From Lachnospiraceae bacterium UBA3762 (GTDB lineage: Bacteria; Bacillota; Clostridia; Lachnospirales; Lachnospiraceae), in the NCBI GenBank assembly GCA_002371615.1, contig DFGA01000011.1:25946-89945 (forward strand): DNA of 64,000 bases. The letters run 5' to 3'. Made by a program: the position numbers and the translations under genes. The notes under the pieces were generated by a model. It did no database searches. It was given only the letters and a program-made list of their open reading frames with translations, and was not told where the DNA came from. The stretch's first letter is position 1; each line of letters begins with the position of its first letter. Positions 25,812 through 33,255 of the stretch are shown one piece after another.

Positions 25812-26857
25812 ATTGACAGATTCTTCTGTGTGGCAAGATCTATATATTTGCCGTCGGTTGTCCTGACCATCGGTTTGGAGTATTTCTGTTTGTTAATTAG
25901 AACGACGACACAAACCGTACCGTCATTTAATTCAACTTCCTTGCCTATGTACTCCTCAACCATTCGTTCGAGAAAAGTCATATAGTAGCCTGTATCGTAT
26001 TTGCCGTACCCGTCTTTTTCAAATATTTCTATGACAGTAAACGGACACAGAGGAGCCCTGTAAGATCTGTAACTTGTCATGGCTTCATAACTGTCAAGAA
26101 TCGCAATGATCTTGGCAAACTGATCAATCTGTTCATCAACAAGTCCGCTGGGATACCCGGTACCGTCGATCCTTTCATGATGCATGAGCGCGCATAACTT
26201 AATCCGTTCATCAAGTTCAAGGGGCTGAAGGATCTTGTATCCGTTAGCGGCATGGGATTTGATCATATTAAATTCGTCATCCGACAACCTTCCCTGTTTG
26301 AGAAGAATTTCAAGAGGAATAACAAATTTACCTATATCATAGTAAAACCCGCATAATACCAAAGATCTTGCATCTTCATCATTGAGCCTGAACCATTTGG
26401 CGGTATAATTGCATATAAGCGCTACATTAATGGAATGGGTATACAAAAAATCGGCTTCTGCCGTTTCAAGGACAGACAGCATATCAAGAATTGTTATCTT
26501 GCTGTGTTTGAAGGGAGCGGTAATATCCTCGATAATATCAAACAGTTTGGTACTGTCAAGCGGAATACGCGAGTGCAGAAACTGTTCCATCATTTTTTTG
26601 TATTCAAAAAAGTTCTTCGAATACAATTCGAAAAATTGCTTGAAGGTTTTACTTACCTTGATCTTTTCAAAATAAGTCGTAAGAAAATCTTCGGGCTCTT
26701 TGACGTTTACGCAACTGATATTGGCTATATTAAGCTTTTGAATCAGAAATTTATCCAGGGAAGTGTTCTTTTTGACAATTACATTCCCCTTATGATCGAG
26801 AACATCCTCGGCGGCGACATCACCGGGTTTCAAAGATATTACGGCTTTAAGTTCCAT
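25796..26857 (-). CDS. HD-GYP domain protein with degenerate HD motif
   Basis: 353 residues. The N-terminal region (about 1-110) resembles the DUF3391-type cap of HD-GYP proteins. The HD-GYP domain follows: His141, the motif that is normally HDIGK, His202, HHERIDGTGYP (226-236) and DSYEAMT (255-261). The first metal-binding histidine of HD is tyrosine here (YYDIGK, Tyr173-Asp174), while the GYP part is intact. HD-GYP proteins degrade c-di-GMP; this one may be inactive, altered in metal use, or a c-di-GMP sensor. AAGGGG precedes the ATG. It is monocistronic with a consensus promoter. Confidence 0.88.
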   Translation of the reverse strand: MELKAVISLKPGDVAAEDVLDHKGNVIVKKNTSLDKFLIQKLNIANISCVNVKEPEDFLTTYFEKIKVSKTFKQFFELYSKNFFEYKKMMEQFLHSRIPLDSTKLFDIIEDITAPFKHSKITILDMLSVLETAEADFLYTHSINVALICNYTAKWFRLNDEDARSLVLCGFYYDIGKFVIPLEILLKQGRLSDDEFNMIKSHAANGYKILQPLELDERIKLCALMHHERIDGTGYPSGLVDEQIDQFAKIIAILDSYEAMTSYRSYRAPLCPFTVIEIFEKDGYGKYDTGYYMTFLERMVEEYIGKEVELNDGTVCVVVLINKQKYSKPMVRTTDGKYIDLATQKNLSIKALV

Positions 26858-26879
26858 GATTTATACCCCTTTTAAGCCT

Positions 26880-26908
26880 AGTATAAAAATCACATTGTTT
26901 ATTGTCAA
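26880..26908 (-). promoter_or_regulatory. Promoter of the HD-GYP gene
   Basis: Minus strand: TTGACA (complement of 26903-26908), 17-base spacer, TATACT (complement of 26880-26885). One of the best promoters in the window. Confidence 0.88.
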
Positions 26909-26917
26909 TAATAAGGA

Positions 26918-26946
26918 TTAACTTTTTTGCCTGTTTTTGATATAAT
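26918..26946 (+). promoter_or_regulatory. Promoter of the orphan protein / ytfI / gerW unit
   Basis: TTAACT (26918-26923), 17-base spacer, TATAAT (26941-26946) with an extended -10 TG at 26938-26939. Divergent from the HD-GYP promoter, only about 10 bases away. Confidence 0.65.
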
Positions 26947-26984
26947 CAATTGAGTTTTTGGATATAATACTACGGAGTGGGAAA

Positions 26985-27317
26985 GTGGTTCGTTTTGTTG
27001 ACAGGCCCTATTTGACCGAAAAGGTAACCGGCAAAATCTCAAGTATTAAATGGAAAATGGCTTGCGGTATCGGTATGGTTGGCTATCATTTTATTACGCT
27101 TTCCGATAACGATAAGGATATTTTTGATATATATCCGGCTGCGGTTTTCAAGCAGAAACACTTCAGGAAAAGCGATCGTATCATCATCGGTGTTGCAGAC
27201 AGTATCGATTCGGCCCGTGAGCTTACAGGCAATATGATCAAAGAATGCCTTGATAAATGCGGGAACCTGGATGATGTACGCGGATTTTACGAGAGATTCA
27301 TCAGGGAACATCTTTAA
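26985..27317 (+). CDS. Unrecognised 110-residue protein
   Basis: I do not recognise a family. The protein is soluble, mixed alpha/beta, with a GIGMVGYHFITLSDND stretch and a C-terminal helix ending FYERFIREHL; no signal peptide or membrane segment. I place the start at GTG 26985, 7 bases after CGGAG (26973-26977). A TTG at 26958 would sit within a few bases of the predicted transcription start. Its stop shares one base with the start of the ytfI-like gene (TAATG), so the two are coupled. The context suggests a role with the ytfI-gerW pair, but this is only inference. Confidence 0.65.
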   Translation: MVRFVDRPYLTEKVTGKISSIKWKMACGIGMVGYHFITLSDNDKDIFDIYPAAVFKQKHFRKSDRIIIGVADSIDSARELTGNMIKECLDKCGNLDDVRGFYERFIREHL

Positions 27318-28207
27318 TGCTTGCTGTATTTTTGACAATCCTTAAGATCATAGGAATCACGGTGCTTTGTATCATAGCATTTGTGTTGCTGGTTGTAGCC
27401 CTCGTATTGTTTGTGCCTGTCAGATATAAGGTGTCTGCCGACAGATCTAAGGATGCGGATGATTTTACGGCAGATGTAAATGTCAGTTTTCTTCTTCATA
27501 TTCTGTCTGCTACAGTTCGTTATGACAAGGAACTGTACACGAGTGTCAGAGTATTCGGGATTAAGTTAAAGATCGGGAATAAGGCCAAGAAGGAAGAGAA
27601 AACTGAAAATGTTGAAGAGCCGCCGGCAAATAATGAAACTGACGCTGCCCGGCCCGAAGATTATACGATAGACTGGAATGAAGAAGACACTACTGTAAAG
27701 GATGACACAACCGTAAAAGATGATGACTTTTCGGATAATGACACAAAGGATGACGAATTATTCGAAAAGATCGAAAGAATTATTGAATCCTTTGTCTCCA
27801 AATTTGAATCTTTATCGGAAAAATATGATAGAATAAAAAAAGATTTAAGATTTTGGGACAGGATGATCAATGATTCCAAAAATCAAAACGCGGTTAATGT
27901 TATTAAAAAGCAGCTTATCGTACTGCTTCGGCTGATAAGGCCCAGGAGAGTCAAAGGGTTTATACACTTCGGGTTTGAAGATCCCGCAACCTGCGGCAAA
28001 GTGCTGATGTATCTGTCAATGATATATCCCGTGCTTCCGCGTAAACTTGTATTTGATCCGAGTTTTAACGATACGGATATTTACGGAAATATAGTTATCA
28101 AAGGCCGTATTTTCCTGATAGTTATAGCCCTCTGCCTTATAAAGCTGTATTTCAACAAAGACGTTAAACGAATGATAAGACTGTATAAAAAACATAAGAA
28201 CAAATAG
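27317..28207 (+). CDS. DUF2953 protein, YtfI-like
   Basis: 296 residues. An N-terminal membrane helix (about 8-35), a folded segment, an acidic low-complexity linker (about 95-155) and a conserved C-terminal DUF2953 region (RRVKGFIHFGFEDPATCGK) ending in a second hydrophobic segment. In Bacillus the homologue ytfI precedes ytfJ (gerW), the order seen here, and relatives are tied to sporulation. The linker holds a short tandem repeat (TTVKDD twice, near 27690-27725). Confidence 0.78.
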   Translation: MLAVFLTILKIIGITVLCIIAFVLLVVALVLFVPVRYKVSADRSKDADDFTADVNVSFLLHILSATVRYDKELYTSVRVFGIKLKIGNKAKKEEKTENVEEPPANNETDAARPEDYTIDWNEEDTTVKDDTTVKDDDFSDNDTKDDELFEKIERIIESFVSKFESLSEKYDRIKKDLRFWDRMINDSKNQNAVNVIKKQLIVLLRLIRPRRVKGFIHFGFEDPATCGKVLMYLSMIYPVLPRKLVFDPSFNDTDIYGNIVIKGRIFLIVIALCLIKLYFNKDVKRMIRLYKKHKNK

Positions 28208-28234
28208 AAATATATATAAGTTTGGAGGATAATC

Positions 28235-28627
28235 ATGGCAGAAAGTAGTTTTAATTCGGTTGTTGATACACTTCTTGACGGGATGAAAGGTTTTCTGTCA
28301 AGCAAGACGGTTGTAGGGGAGCCTGTTGTTATTAAGGATACCATCATTGTTCCGTTTGTTGATGTTTCTTTCGGAGTCGGAGCAGGAACATTCCGCGGTG
28401 ATAAAAAGGATAACGGTGCAGGCGGACTTACAGGGAAAATGAATCCGACCGCTGTGCTTGTTATACAGAATAATTCAACCCGTGTTGTTTCCATTAAGAA
28501 TCAGGATTCCATTACGAAGATCATCGATATGGTTCCTGAGATTATGAATAAGATTACTGCCAAAAAAGAATCCAAACTTTCGGATGAAGAGGTTTTGGAA
28601 GCAGTAGAGGATAGCGAAAAGGAATAA
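28235..28627 (+). CDS. GerW family (YtfJ) sporulation-associated protein
   Basis: 130 residues. The family core is clear: TVVGEPVVIKDTIIVPFVDVSFGVGAG followed by a glycine-rich GDKKDNGAGGLTGKMNP segment and PTAVLVIQNN. In Bacillus subtilis GerW is needed for normal spore germination. Homologues also occur in non-sporulating Clostridia and other bacteria, so this does not prove that the organism sporulates. It follows the YtfI-like gene as in Bacillus, with TTGGAGG before the ATG. Confidence 0.88.
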   Translation: MAESSFNSVVDTLLDGMKGFLSSKTVVGEPVVIKDTIIVPFVDVSFGVGAGTFRGDKKDNGAGGLTGKMNPTAVLVIQNNSTRVVSIKNQDSITKIIDMVPEIMNKITAKKESKLSDEEVLEAVEDSEKE

Positions 28628-28643
28628 TAACCGGTTAACGGCA

Positions 28644-28677
28644 AAATAAAAGAACCTCCGAAGAGGTTCTTTTATTT
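28644..28677 (+). terminator. Bidirectional terminator between gerW and rpmB
   Basis: Fifteen-bp stem (28644-28658 with 28663-28677) capped by a CGAA loop, with A/T tracts on both sides suited to either direction. Confidence 0.9.
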
Positions 28678-28691
28678 AAACGAAAACGGAT

Positions 28692-28877
28692 CTATGCTCT
28701 TTCAACCTTATCGGATTTCAAACATCTTGTACATACATGAAGAGTAGTAGGTGTCCCGCTAACCATGCATTTTACACGCTTAACATTTGAATGGAAGATC
28801 CTGTTTGATCTTCTGTGTGAGTGGCTCACGTTATTTCCGAAGTGAACGCCTTTTCCGCAAATATCACATTTAGCCAT
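28692..28877 (-). CDS. rpmB: 50S ribosomal protein L28
   Basis: 61 residues. The opening MAKCDICGKGVHFGNNVSHSH is diagnostic. Cysteine pairs at 4/7 and 49/52, with Cys37 between, mark the zinc-binding (C+) form. AAAGGAGG (complement of 28887-28894) is a near-perfect ribosome site, as expected for a ribosomal protein. It is monocistronic and divergent from asp23-fakA-recG, the same arrangement as rpmB and yloU-yloV in Bacillus. Confidence 0.98.
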   Translation of the reverse strand: MAKCDICGKGVHFGNNVSHSHRRSNRIFHSNVKRVKCMVSGTPTTLHVCTRCLKSDKVERA

Positions 28878-28906
28878 TTTGATAAACCTCCTTTAAGACT
28901 TTTCGT

Positions 28907-28935
28907 ATTCTATCAAATGTTTATATTCTTTGCAA
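28907..28935 (-). promoter_or_regulatory. Promoter of rpmB
   Basis: Minus strand: TTGCAA (complement of 28930-28935), 17-base spacer, TAGAAT (complement of 28907-28912). Confidence 0.75.
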
Positions 28936-28968
28936 GTAAAAGTTTATAAGTCTTGTTGATTTTTTCTG

Positions 28969-28997
28969 TTTAATTTAATAATATTTGTGTGTATAAT
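28969..28997 (+). promoter_or_regulatory. Promoter of asp23-fakA-recG
   Basis: TTTAAT (28969-28974), 17-base spacer, TATAAT (28992-28997), preceded by TGTG. Confidence 0.7.
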
Positions 28998-29041
28998 GCT
29001 TTAATGAGGACTAAAATGGTCGAAATATAAGGAGGTTTCAT

Positions 29042-29398
29042 ATGAAGGAAGCTTTGGCAACAGGTTCCGGCAATCTTATAATCGATGTGGATGTAGTGGC
29101 TCAATATGCCGGAAGTGTAGCTGTTGAGTGTTTTGGAATAGTCGGAATGGCAGCCGTGAGTATGAGTGACGGAATAGCCAAGATGCTGAAAAAGGAAAAC
29201 CTGACAAGGGGTATTAATGTAGAGATGATTAATGACAAGCTTACGCTTGATTTTCATGTTATAGTCAGTTACGGAGTCAATATAAGAGCCGTTGCATCTA
29301 ATCTTGTCAATAATGTCAAGTACAAGGTTGAAGAATACACCGGTTTTGAGATCGGCAAAATCAACGTTTTTGTTGAAGGTGTCCGGGTTATCGATTAA
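29042..29398 (+). CDS. Asp23/Gls24 family envelope stress protein (YloU-like)
   Basis: 118 residues matching the Asp23/YloU family: GNLIIDVDVVAQYAGSVAVECFGIVGMA at the N-terminus and VIVSYGVNIRAVASNLVNNVKYKVEEYTG further on. Staphylococcal Asp23 is a membrane-associated envelope homeostasis protein; the role of YloU is less clear. A strong AAGGAGG precedes the ATG. It lies immediately upstream of the fakA-like gene, the conserved Firmicutes order. Confidence 0.9.
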   Translation: MKEALATGSGNLIIDVDVVAQYAGSVAVECFGIVGMAAVSMSDGIAKMLKKENLTRGINVEMINDKLTLDFHVIVSYGVNIRAVASNLVNNVKYKVEEYTGFEIGKINVFVEGVRVID

Positions 29399-29412
29399 AG
29401 GAGGATAGTCAA

Positions 29413-31137
29413 GTGCAGTCAAATAAGATCGATGCCGGCACATTTTCGAAGATGTTTCTGTCCGGTGCGAGAAGGCTTGAAGCCGAAAAGGATATTATTA
29501 ACGAATTGAATGTTTTTCCGGTTCCCGACGGGGATACCGGTACAAATATGTCACTAACGATCATGTCTGCTGTTAATGAGGTTGAAAGTATCGCAGATTT
29601 AAATATGGCAACACTTTCAAAGGCCATTTCATCCGGATCGTTGCGCGGTGCAAGAGGTAATTCCGGAGTTATTCTCTCCCAGCTGTTCCGTGGATTTACC
29701 AAAATAATCAAAGATAAAGATGAGCTGGATATGGATGTTTTCACCCAGGCTCTTCAAAAAGCCGTTGAGACCGCATACAAGGCGGTCATGAAACCGAAAG
29801 AGGGTACGATACTGACGGTTGCAAAAGGAGTGGCACAGAAGGCTCTTGAGATCAACGGCACAGCCGATGATTTTGATTCTTTTTTCAAGGAAATAATATT
29901 CTACGGAGAGGAAGTCCTTAAGAAAACACCTGATATGCTCCCGGTCCTTAAAGAAGCAGGTGTTGTTGATTCGGGAGGACAGGGACTTATTGAAATACTC
30001 AAGGGCGGATATGCCGCTTATTCGGGTGAAGATGTTGATGAGATCTTTATTAGTTCCAAACCGGCAGTTGCCCCTCCTGTTGAAAAGGAGAAAATCATAA
30101 CATATGAAACCTCTCTGACGATAATAAAAAGTGGTTCGTTTGAGGATAGTGATATTGATTCCCTTGCCGAATTTGCGGATGCTTACGGGATAGGTACCAA
30201 AATATCGGATCAGGGTGATAAAATCTCGGTTTGTATATATACCGATGAACCCGGAAGAGTTATCTCAAAGTGCCTTTCTTTCGGATCCATTGATGATGTT
30301 ATTGTTAAACCAAGAGATAAGGATGAGATAGGGGATAAAGTCGCAACCGGCGGAGAAGAAATATGTATCGAAAGAAAGGCCGATGTTGTATCAAAGCCCC
30401 GGGAAGATGCTCCGGCCCCCGCAGATATGTCTCAAAACGAGAACAGTGAGAAAGAAGAGAGCCCTAAAGAGCCCGCAAAAGAAATGGGATTTGTGGCTGT
30501 ATCATGCGGAAAGGGTCTTGACGAGATATTTACCAGTCTCGGTGTAGATTACCTTATCACCGGAGGACAGACGATGAATCCGTCAACCGATGATATGATA
30601 AATGCCATCAATAAGGTAAATGCCAAAACGGTATTTATTCTCCCGAATAATAAGAATATCATTCTTGCTGCCAATCAGGCCCAGTATCTTGTTGAAGACA
30701 AAGAGATAATAGTTATCCCTACCAAAACAATTCCGCAAGGTATTACAGCGCTTATCACATTTATGAATGACGGGACTGCATCGGATAATGAGAGTGCCAT
30801 GAATGCGGCAATTTCATCTGTGAAGACAGGTCAGGTCACTTACGCGGTAAGAGATACATCCATCAACGGTATCGATATACAAAAGGGCAATATAATGGGT
30901 ATCGGTGATCATGAGATCCTCGCCGTAGGAAATGTTGTTGAAGATACGGCAATGGATATGCTCGTTAAGATGGTCGATGACGAATCCGAAGTAATAAGCA
31001 TTTATTTCGGGGATGAAGTTGATGAAGAAATAGCAAATGATTTTTCTCAGGCTGTGGAAAAGAAGTATCCGGATCTTTCCGTCGAGCTTCATTTTGGAGG
31101 ACAGCCCATATATTATTACATAATTTCAGTAGAGTAA
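29413..31137 (+). CDS. fakA: DhaL-domain kinase, fatty acid kinase FakA/YloV type
   Basis: 574 residues. The N-terminal DhaL domain (about 8-205) has the ATP/Mg site FPVPDGDTGTNMS and SGSLRGARGNSGVILSQL. A middle linker is acidic and proline-rich near 325-355. The C-terminal domain (FVAVSCGKGLDEIFTSLGVDYLITGGQTMNPS) is the conserved YloV end. FakA with a FakB protein phosphorylates exogenous fatty acids; no fakB is in the window. Translation starts at GTG 29413 after AAAGGAGGA. recG follows after one base. Confidence 0.93.
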   Translation: MQSNKIDAGTFSKMFLSGARRLEAEKDIINELNVFPVPDGDTGTNMSLTIMSAVNEVESIADLNMATLSKAISSGSLRGARGNSGVILSQLFRGFTKIIKDKDELDMDVFTQALQKAVETAYKAVMKPKEGTILTVAKGVAQKALEINGTADDFDSFFKEIIFYGEEVLKKTPDMLPVLKEAGVVDSGGQGLIEILKGGYAAYSGEDVDEIFISSKPAVAPPVEKEKIITYETSLTIIKSGSFEDSDIDSLAEFADAYGIGTKISDQGDKISVCIYTDEPGRVISKCLSFGSIDDVIVKPRDKDEIGDKVATGGEEICIERKADVVSKPREDAPAPADMSQNENSEKEESPKEPAKEMGFVAVSCGKGLDEIFTSLGVDYLITGGQTMNPSTDDMINAINKVNAKTVFILPNNKNIILAANQAQYLVEDKEIIVIPTKTIPQGITALITFMNDGTASDNESAMNAAISSVKTGQVTYAVRDTSINGIDIQKGNIMGIGDHEILAVGNVVEDTAMDMLVKMVDDESEVISIYFGDEVDEEIANDFSQAVEKKYPDLSVELHFGGQPIYYYIISVE

Positions 31138-31138
31138 T

Positions 31139-33142
31139 ATGACCGAACTTAATGCTTTACGCGGCATAGGTGAAAAAACAGCAAAACTTTACGGTAAACT
31201 CGGAATAGATACCGTAGAGTCTGCTGTTTTTTACTTCCCGAGAGATTATATCAAATACGAACCCGTTACCCAATCATGTGATTTTAAAACGGATGTTATT
31301 ACTGCTTTTGAAGCTGTTATTGTAAAAAGACCGCTTACGAGAAGGGTAAAAAAGCTTTCAATAACAACCGCTACTCTTGTTGCGGGGAAAATACCGGTTA
31401 CTTCCACCTGGTTTAATATGCCGTATCTTGCTCAAAGCTTAAAGGCAGGAAGCTCATATATATTCCGTGGCAGATTAAGCGTAAAGGGTGACCACTACCA
31501 TATCGACCAGCCCCAGATATTTACAAAGGAACACTATGAAGAAATGTGTGAGCGGATCAGTCCGTTATATCCGCTTACAAAAGGTCTTACGAATAATGCC
31601 GTAACCTCAACGGTAAAGAAAGCTTTTGATTATCTTGACGGAAACTATGACAAAGAAGTATATGAAATGCATTTTCCGCAGGATGAGGAAACGCTTAAGG
31701 CGGCAAGGGATAAGCTGGTTTATGAGGAATTCCTGGCTTTTATCATAAGGCTGCGACTCGCAAAATCTGCAAAAGAGACTGCAAAGAATGATTTTAATAT
31801 AGTAGAAGTTGCCGAGTGTAACAGAATTATTGAAAATCTTCCTTACAGACTGACTGCGGCCCAGGAAAACGTATGGAAGGAGATCAGCTCGGATCTGTGT
31901 TCGGACAATTCAATGCGTAGGCTTATACAGGGGGATGTAGGGTCGGGCAAAACAATTCTTGCGACTCTTGCCGCTGTTATGGTAGCAGTAAACGGCTATC
32001 AAAGTGCGATAATGGCACCGACAGAAATACTTGCAGGCCAGCATTATGAATCGATAACAAAACTCCTTGATAAATGTCGGATTGACGTAAAAGTGGTTCT
32101 TCTTACAGGTTCAATGTCGGCTGCGGCCAAGAAAAGCGTACATGCATTAATAGAAAAGGGCGAAGCCGGTATTATCATCGGAACTCATTCTTTGTTCCAG
32201 GATAAAGTTATATACAAGGATCTCGCACTTGTTGTAACCGACGAACAGCACAGATTCGGCGTTAACCAGAGAAGCTTGCTTATGTCCAAAAATAACCTTA
32301 CAAATTGTCATGTGCTTGTTATGAGTGCAACACCCATTCCGCGGACACTGGCAATCATCCTGTATGGTGATCTTGATATTTCATTGCTGAACGAGATCCC
32401 TGCCCACAGAAAACCGGTTAAAAATGCGGTTGTAGGAGAGAATTACCGTAAAAAGGCATATGAATTCTTCGAAAAAGAAATCAGAGACGGGCATCAGGTT
32501 TATGTAATATGTCCGCTGATAGAAGAAAGCGAAGGGATTGAAGCCAGAAATGTTACCGATACGGTAAGGGAGCTGGAAAACTATTATGAGGGCAGAGTTA
32601 AGATCGGAATGCTCCACGGCAGAATGACAGCCGATAATAAACAGAAGATCATGGAATCTTTTGCAGGCGGTGCAATCGATATTCTTGTATCAACAACGGT
32701 CGTCGAAGTCGGAGTAAATGTACCGAATGCTACTGTTATGATGATCGAGAATGCCGACAGATTCGGACTGGCTGCGCTGCATCAGCTCCGGGGAAGGATC
32801 GGAAGAGGAGCTGCCCAGTCATATTGCATTTTTATGACGACGGGAGATCCGGAGAAGAACAAGAGACTTGAAATACTTAAATCTACAAACGACGGGTTTA
32901 AAATAGCGGAAGAGGATCTGAAATTAAGAGGTCCCGGTGATATGTTCGGCCTCAGACAGTCAGGAGATATGAAGTTCATGCTTGCGGATATTTATACCGA
33001 TTCCGGCCTGTTAAAAAAGGCAGCAGAAGATGCCGCCCGTATACTGAGATCGGATCCCGATCTTTCCCGTGCCGAAAACAGAAAGCTGAGGGAAGCGGTA
33101 TTCAGACAGGGAGGGTTGAATGATATAGCCTCATCCATGTAA
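31139..33142 (+). CDS. recG: ATP-dependent DNA helicase RecG
   Basis: 667-residue branched-DNA translocase that remodels stalled forks and R-loops. The N-terminal wedge OB domain (about 1-170) precedes a two-domain helicase. Walker A GDVGSGKT is at 265-272, DEQH at 368-371, MSATPIPRTLA is motif III, and GRIGRG is motif VI. The C-terminal RLKILKxTxDGFxIAExDLxLRGPG-type block is present. It lacks its own Shine-Dalgarno and begins one base after the fakA stop, so translation probably re-initiates. Confidence 0.98.
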   Translation: MTELNALRGIGEKTAKLYGKLGIDTVESAVFYFPRDYIKYEPVTQSCDFKTDVITAFEAVIVKRPLTRRVKKLSITTATLVAGKIPVTSTWFNMPYLAQSLKAGSSYIFRGRLSVKGDHYHIDQPQIFTKEHYEEMCERISPLYPLTKGLTNNAVTSTVKKAFDYLDGNYDKEVYEMHFPQDEETLKAARDKLVYEEFLAFIIRLRLAKSAKETAKNDFNIVEVAECNRIIENLPYRLTAAQENVWKEISSDLCSDNSMRRLIQGDVGSGKTILATLAAVMVAVNGYQSAIMAPTEILAGQHYESITKLLDKCRIDVKVVLLTGSMSAAAKKSVHALIEKGEAGIIIGTHSLFQDKVIYKDLALVVTDEQHRFGVNQRSLLMSKNNLTNCHVLVMSATPIPRTLAIILYGDLDISLLNEIPAHRKPVKNAVVGENYRKKAYEFFEKEIRDGHQVYVICPLIEESEGIEARNVTDTVRELENYYEGRVKIGMLHGRMTADNKQKIMESFAGGAIDILVSTTVVEVGVNVPNATVMMIENADRFGLAALHQLRGRIGRGAAQSYCIFMTTGDPEKNKRLEILKSTNDGFKIAEEDLKLRGPGDMFGLRQSGDMKFMLADIYTDSGLLKKAAEDAARILRSDPDLSRAENRKLREAVFRQGGLNDIASSM

Positions 33143-33165
33143 TACAACAAGTTGTGTTTTGATGC

Positions 33166-33193
33166 TTGAAAATTCAATATATTGTGCTATAAT
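33166..33193 (+). promoter_or_regulatory. Promoter of the topoisomerase pair
   Basis: TTGAAA (33166-33171), 16-base spacer with an extended TG at 33185-33186, TATAAT (33188-33193). Confidence 0.8.
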
Positions 33194-33211
33194 TTACCGG
33201 ATGGGATGTGT

Positions 33212-33234
33212 AATGATCGCGAGGGGCGGTCATT
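33212..33234 (+). promoter_or_regulatory. Leader hairpin upstream of the parE-like gene
   Basis: AATGATCGC pairs with GCGGTCATT (9 bp, one G-T) around a GAGGG loop. No T-tract follows, so it is not a terminator. It lies 21 bases before the start codon in the 5' leader. Confidence 0.45.
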
Positions 33235-33255
33235 GTAAGTTATAAGGGGTAGTAT

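Noticed and set aside
27690..27725. Tandem repeat in the YtfI-like gene as a phase-variation tract
   Set aside because: Only two imperfect copies in an acidic linker; the in-frame unit would not cause frame switching.
33141..33160. Palindrome ACAAC-AA-GTTGT followed by GTTTT after recG as a terminator
   Set aside because: Only 5 A/T-rich pairs and a two-base loop; too weak to claim.
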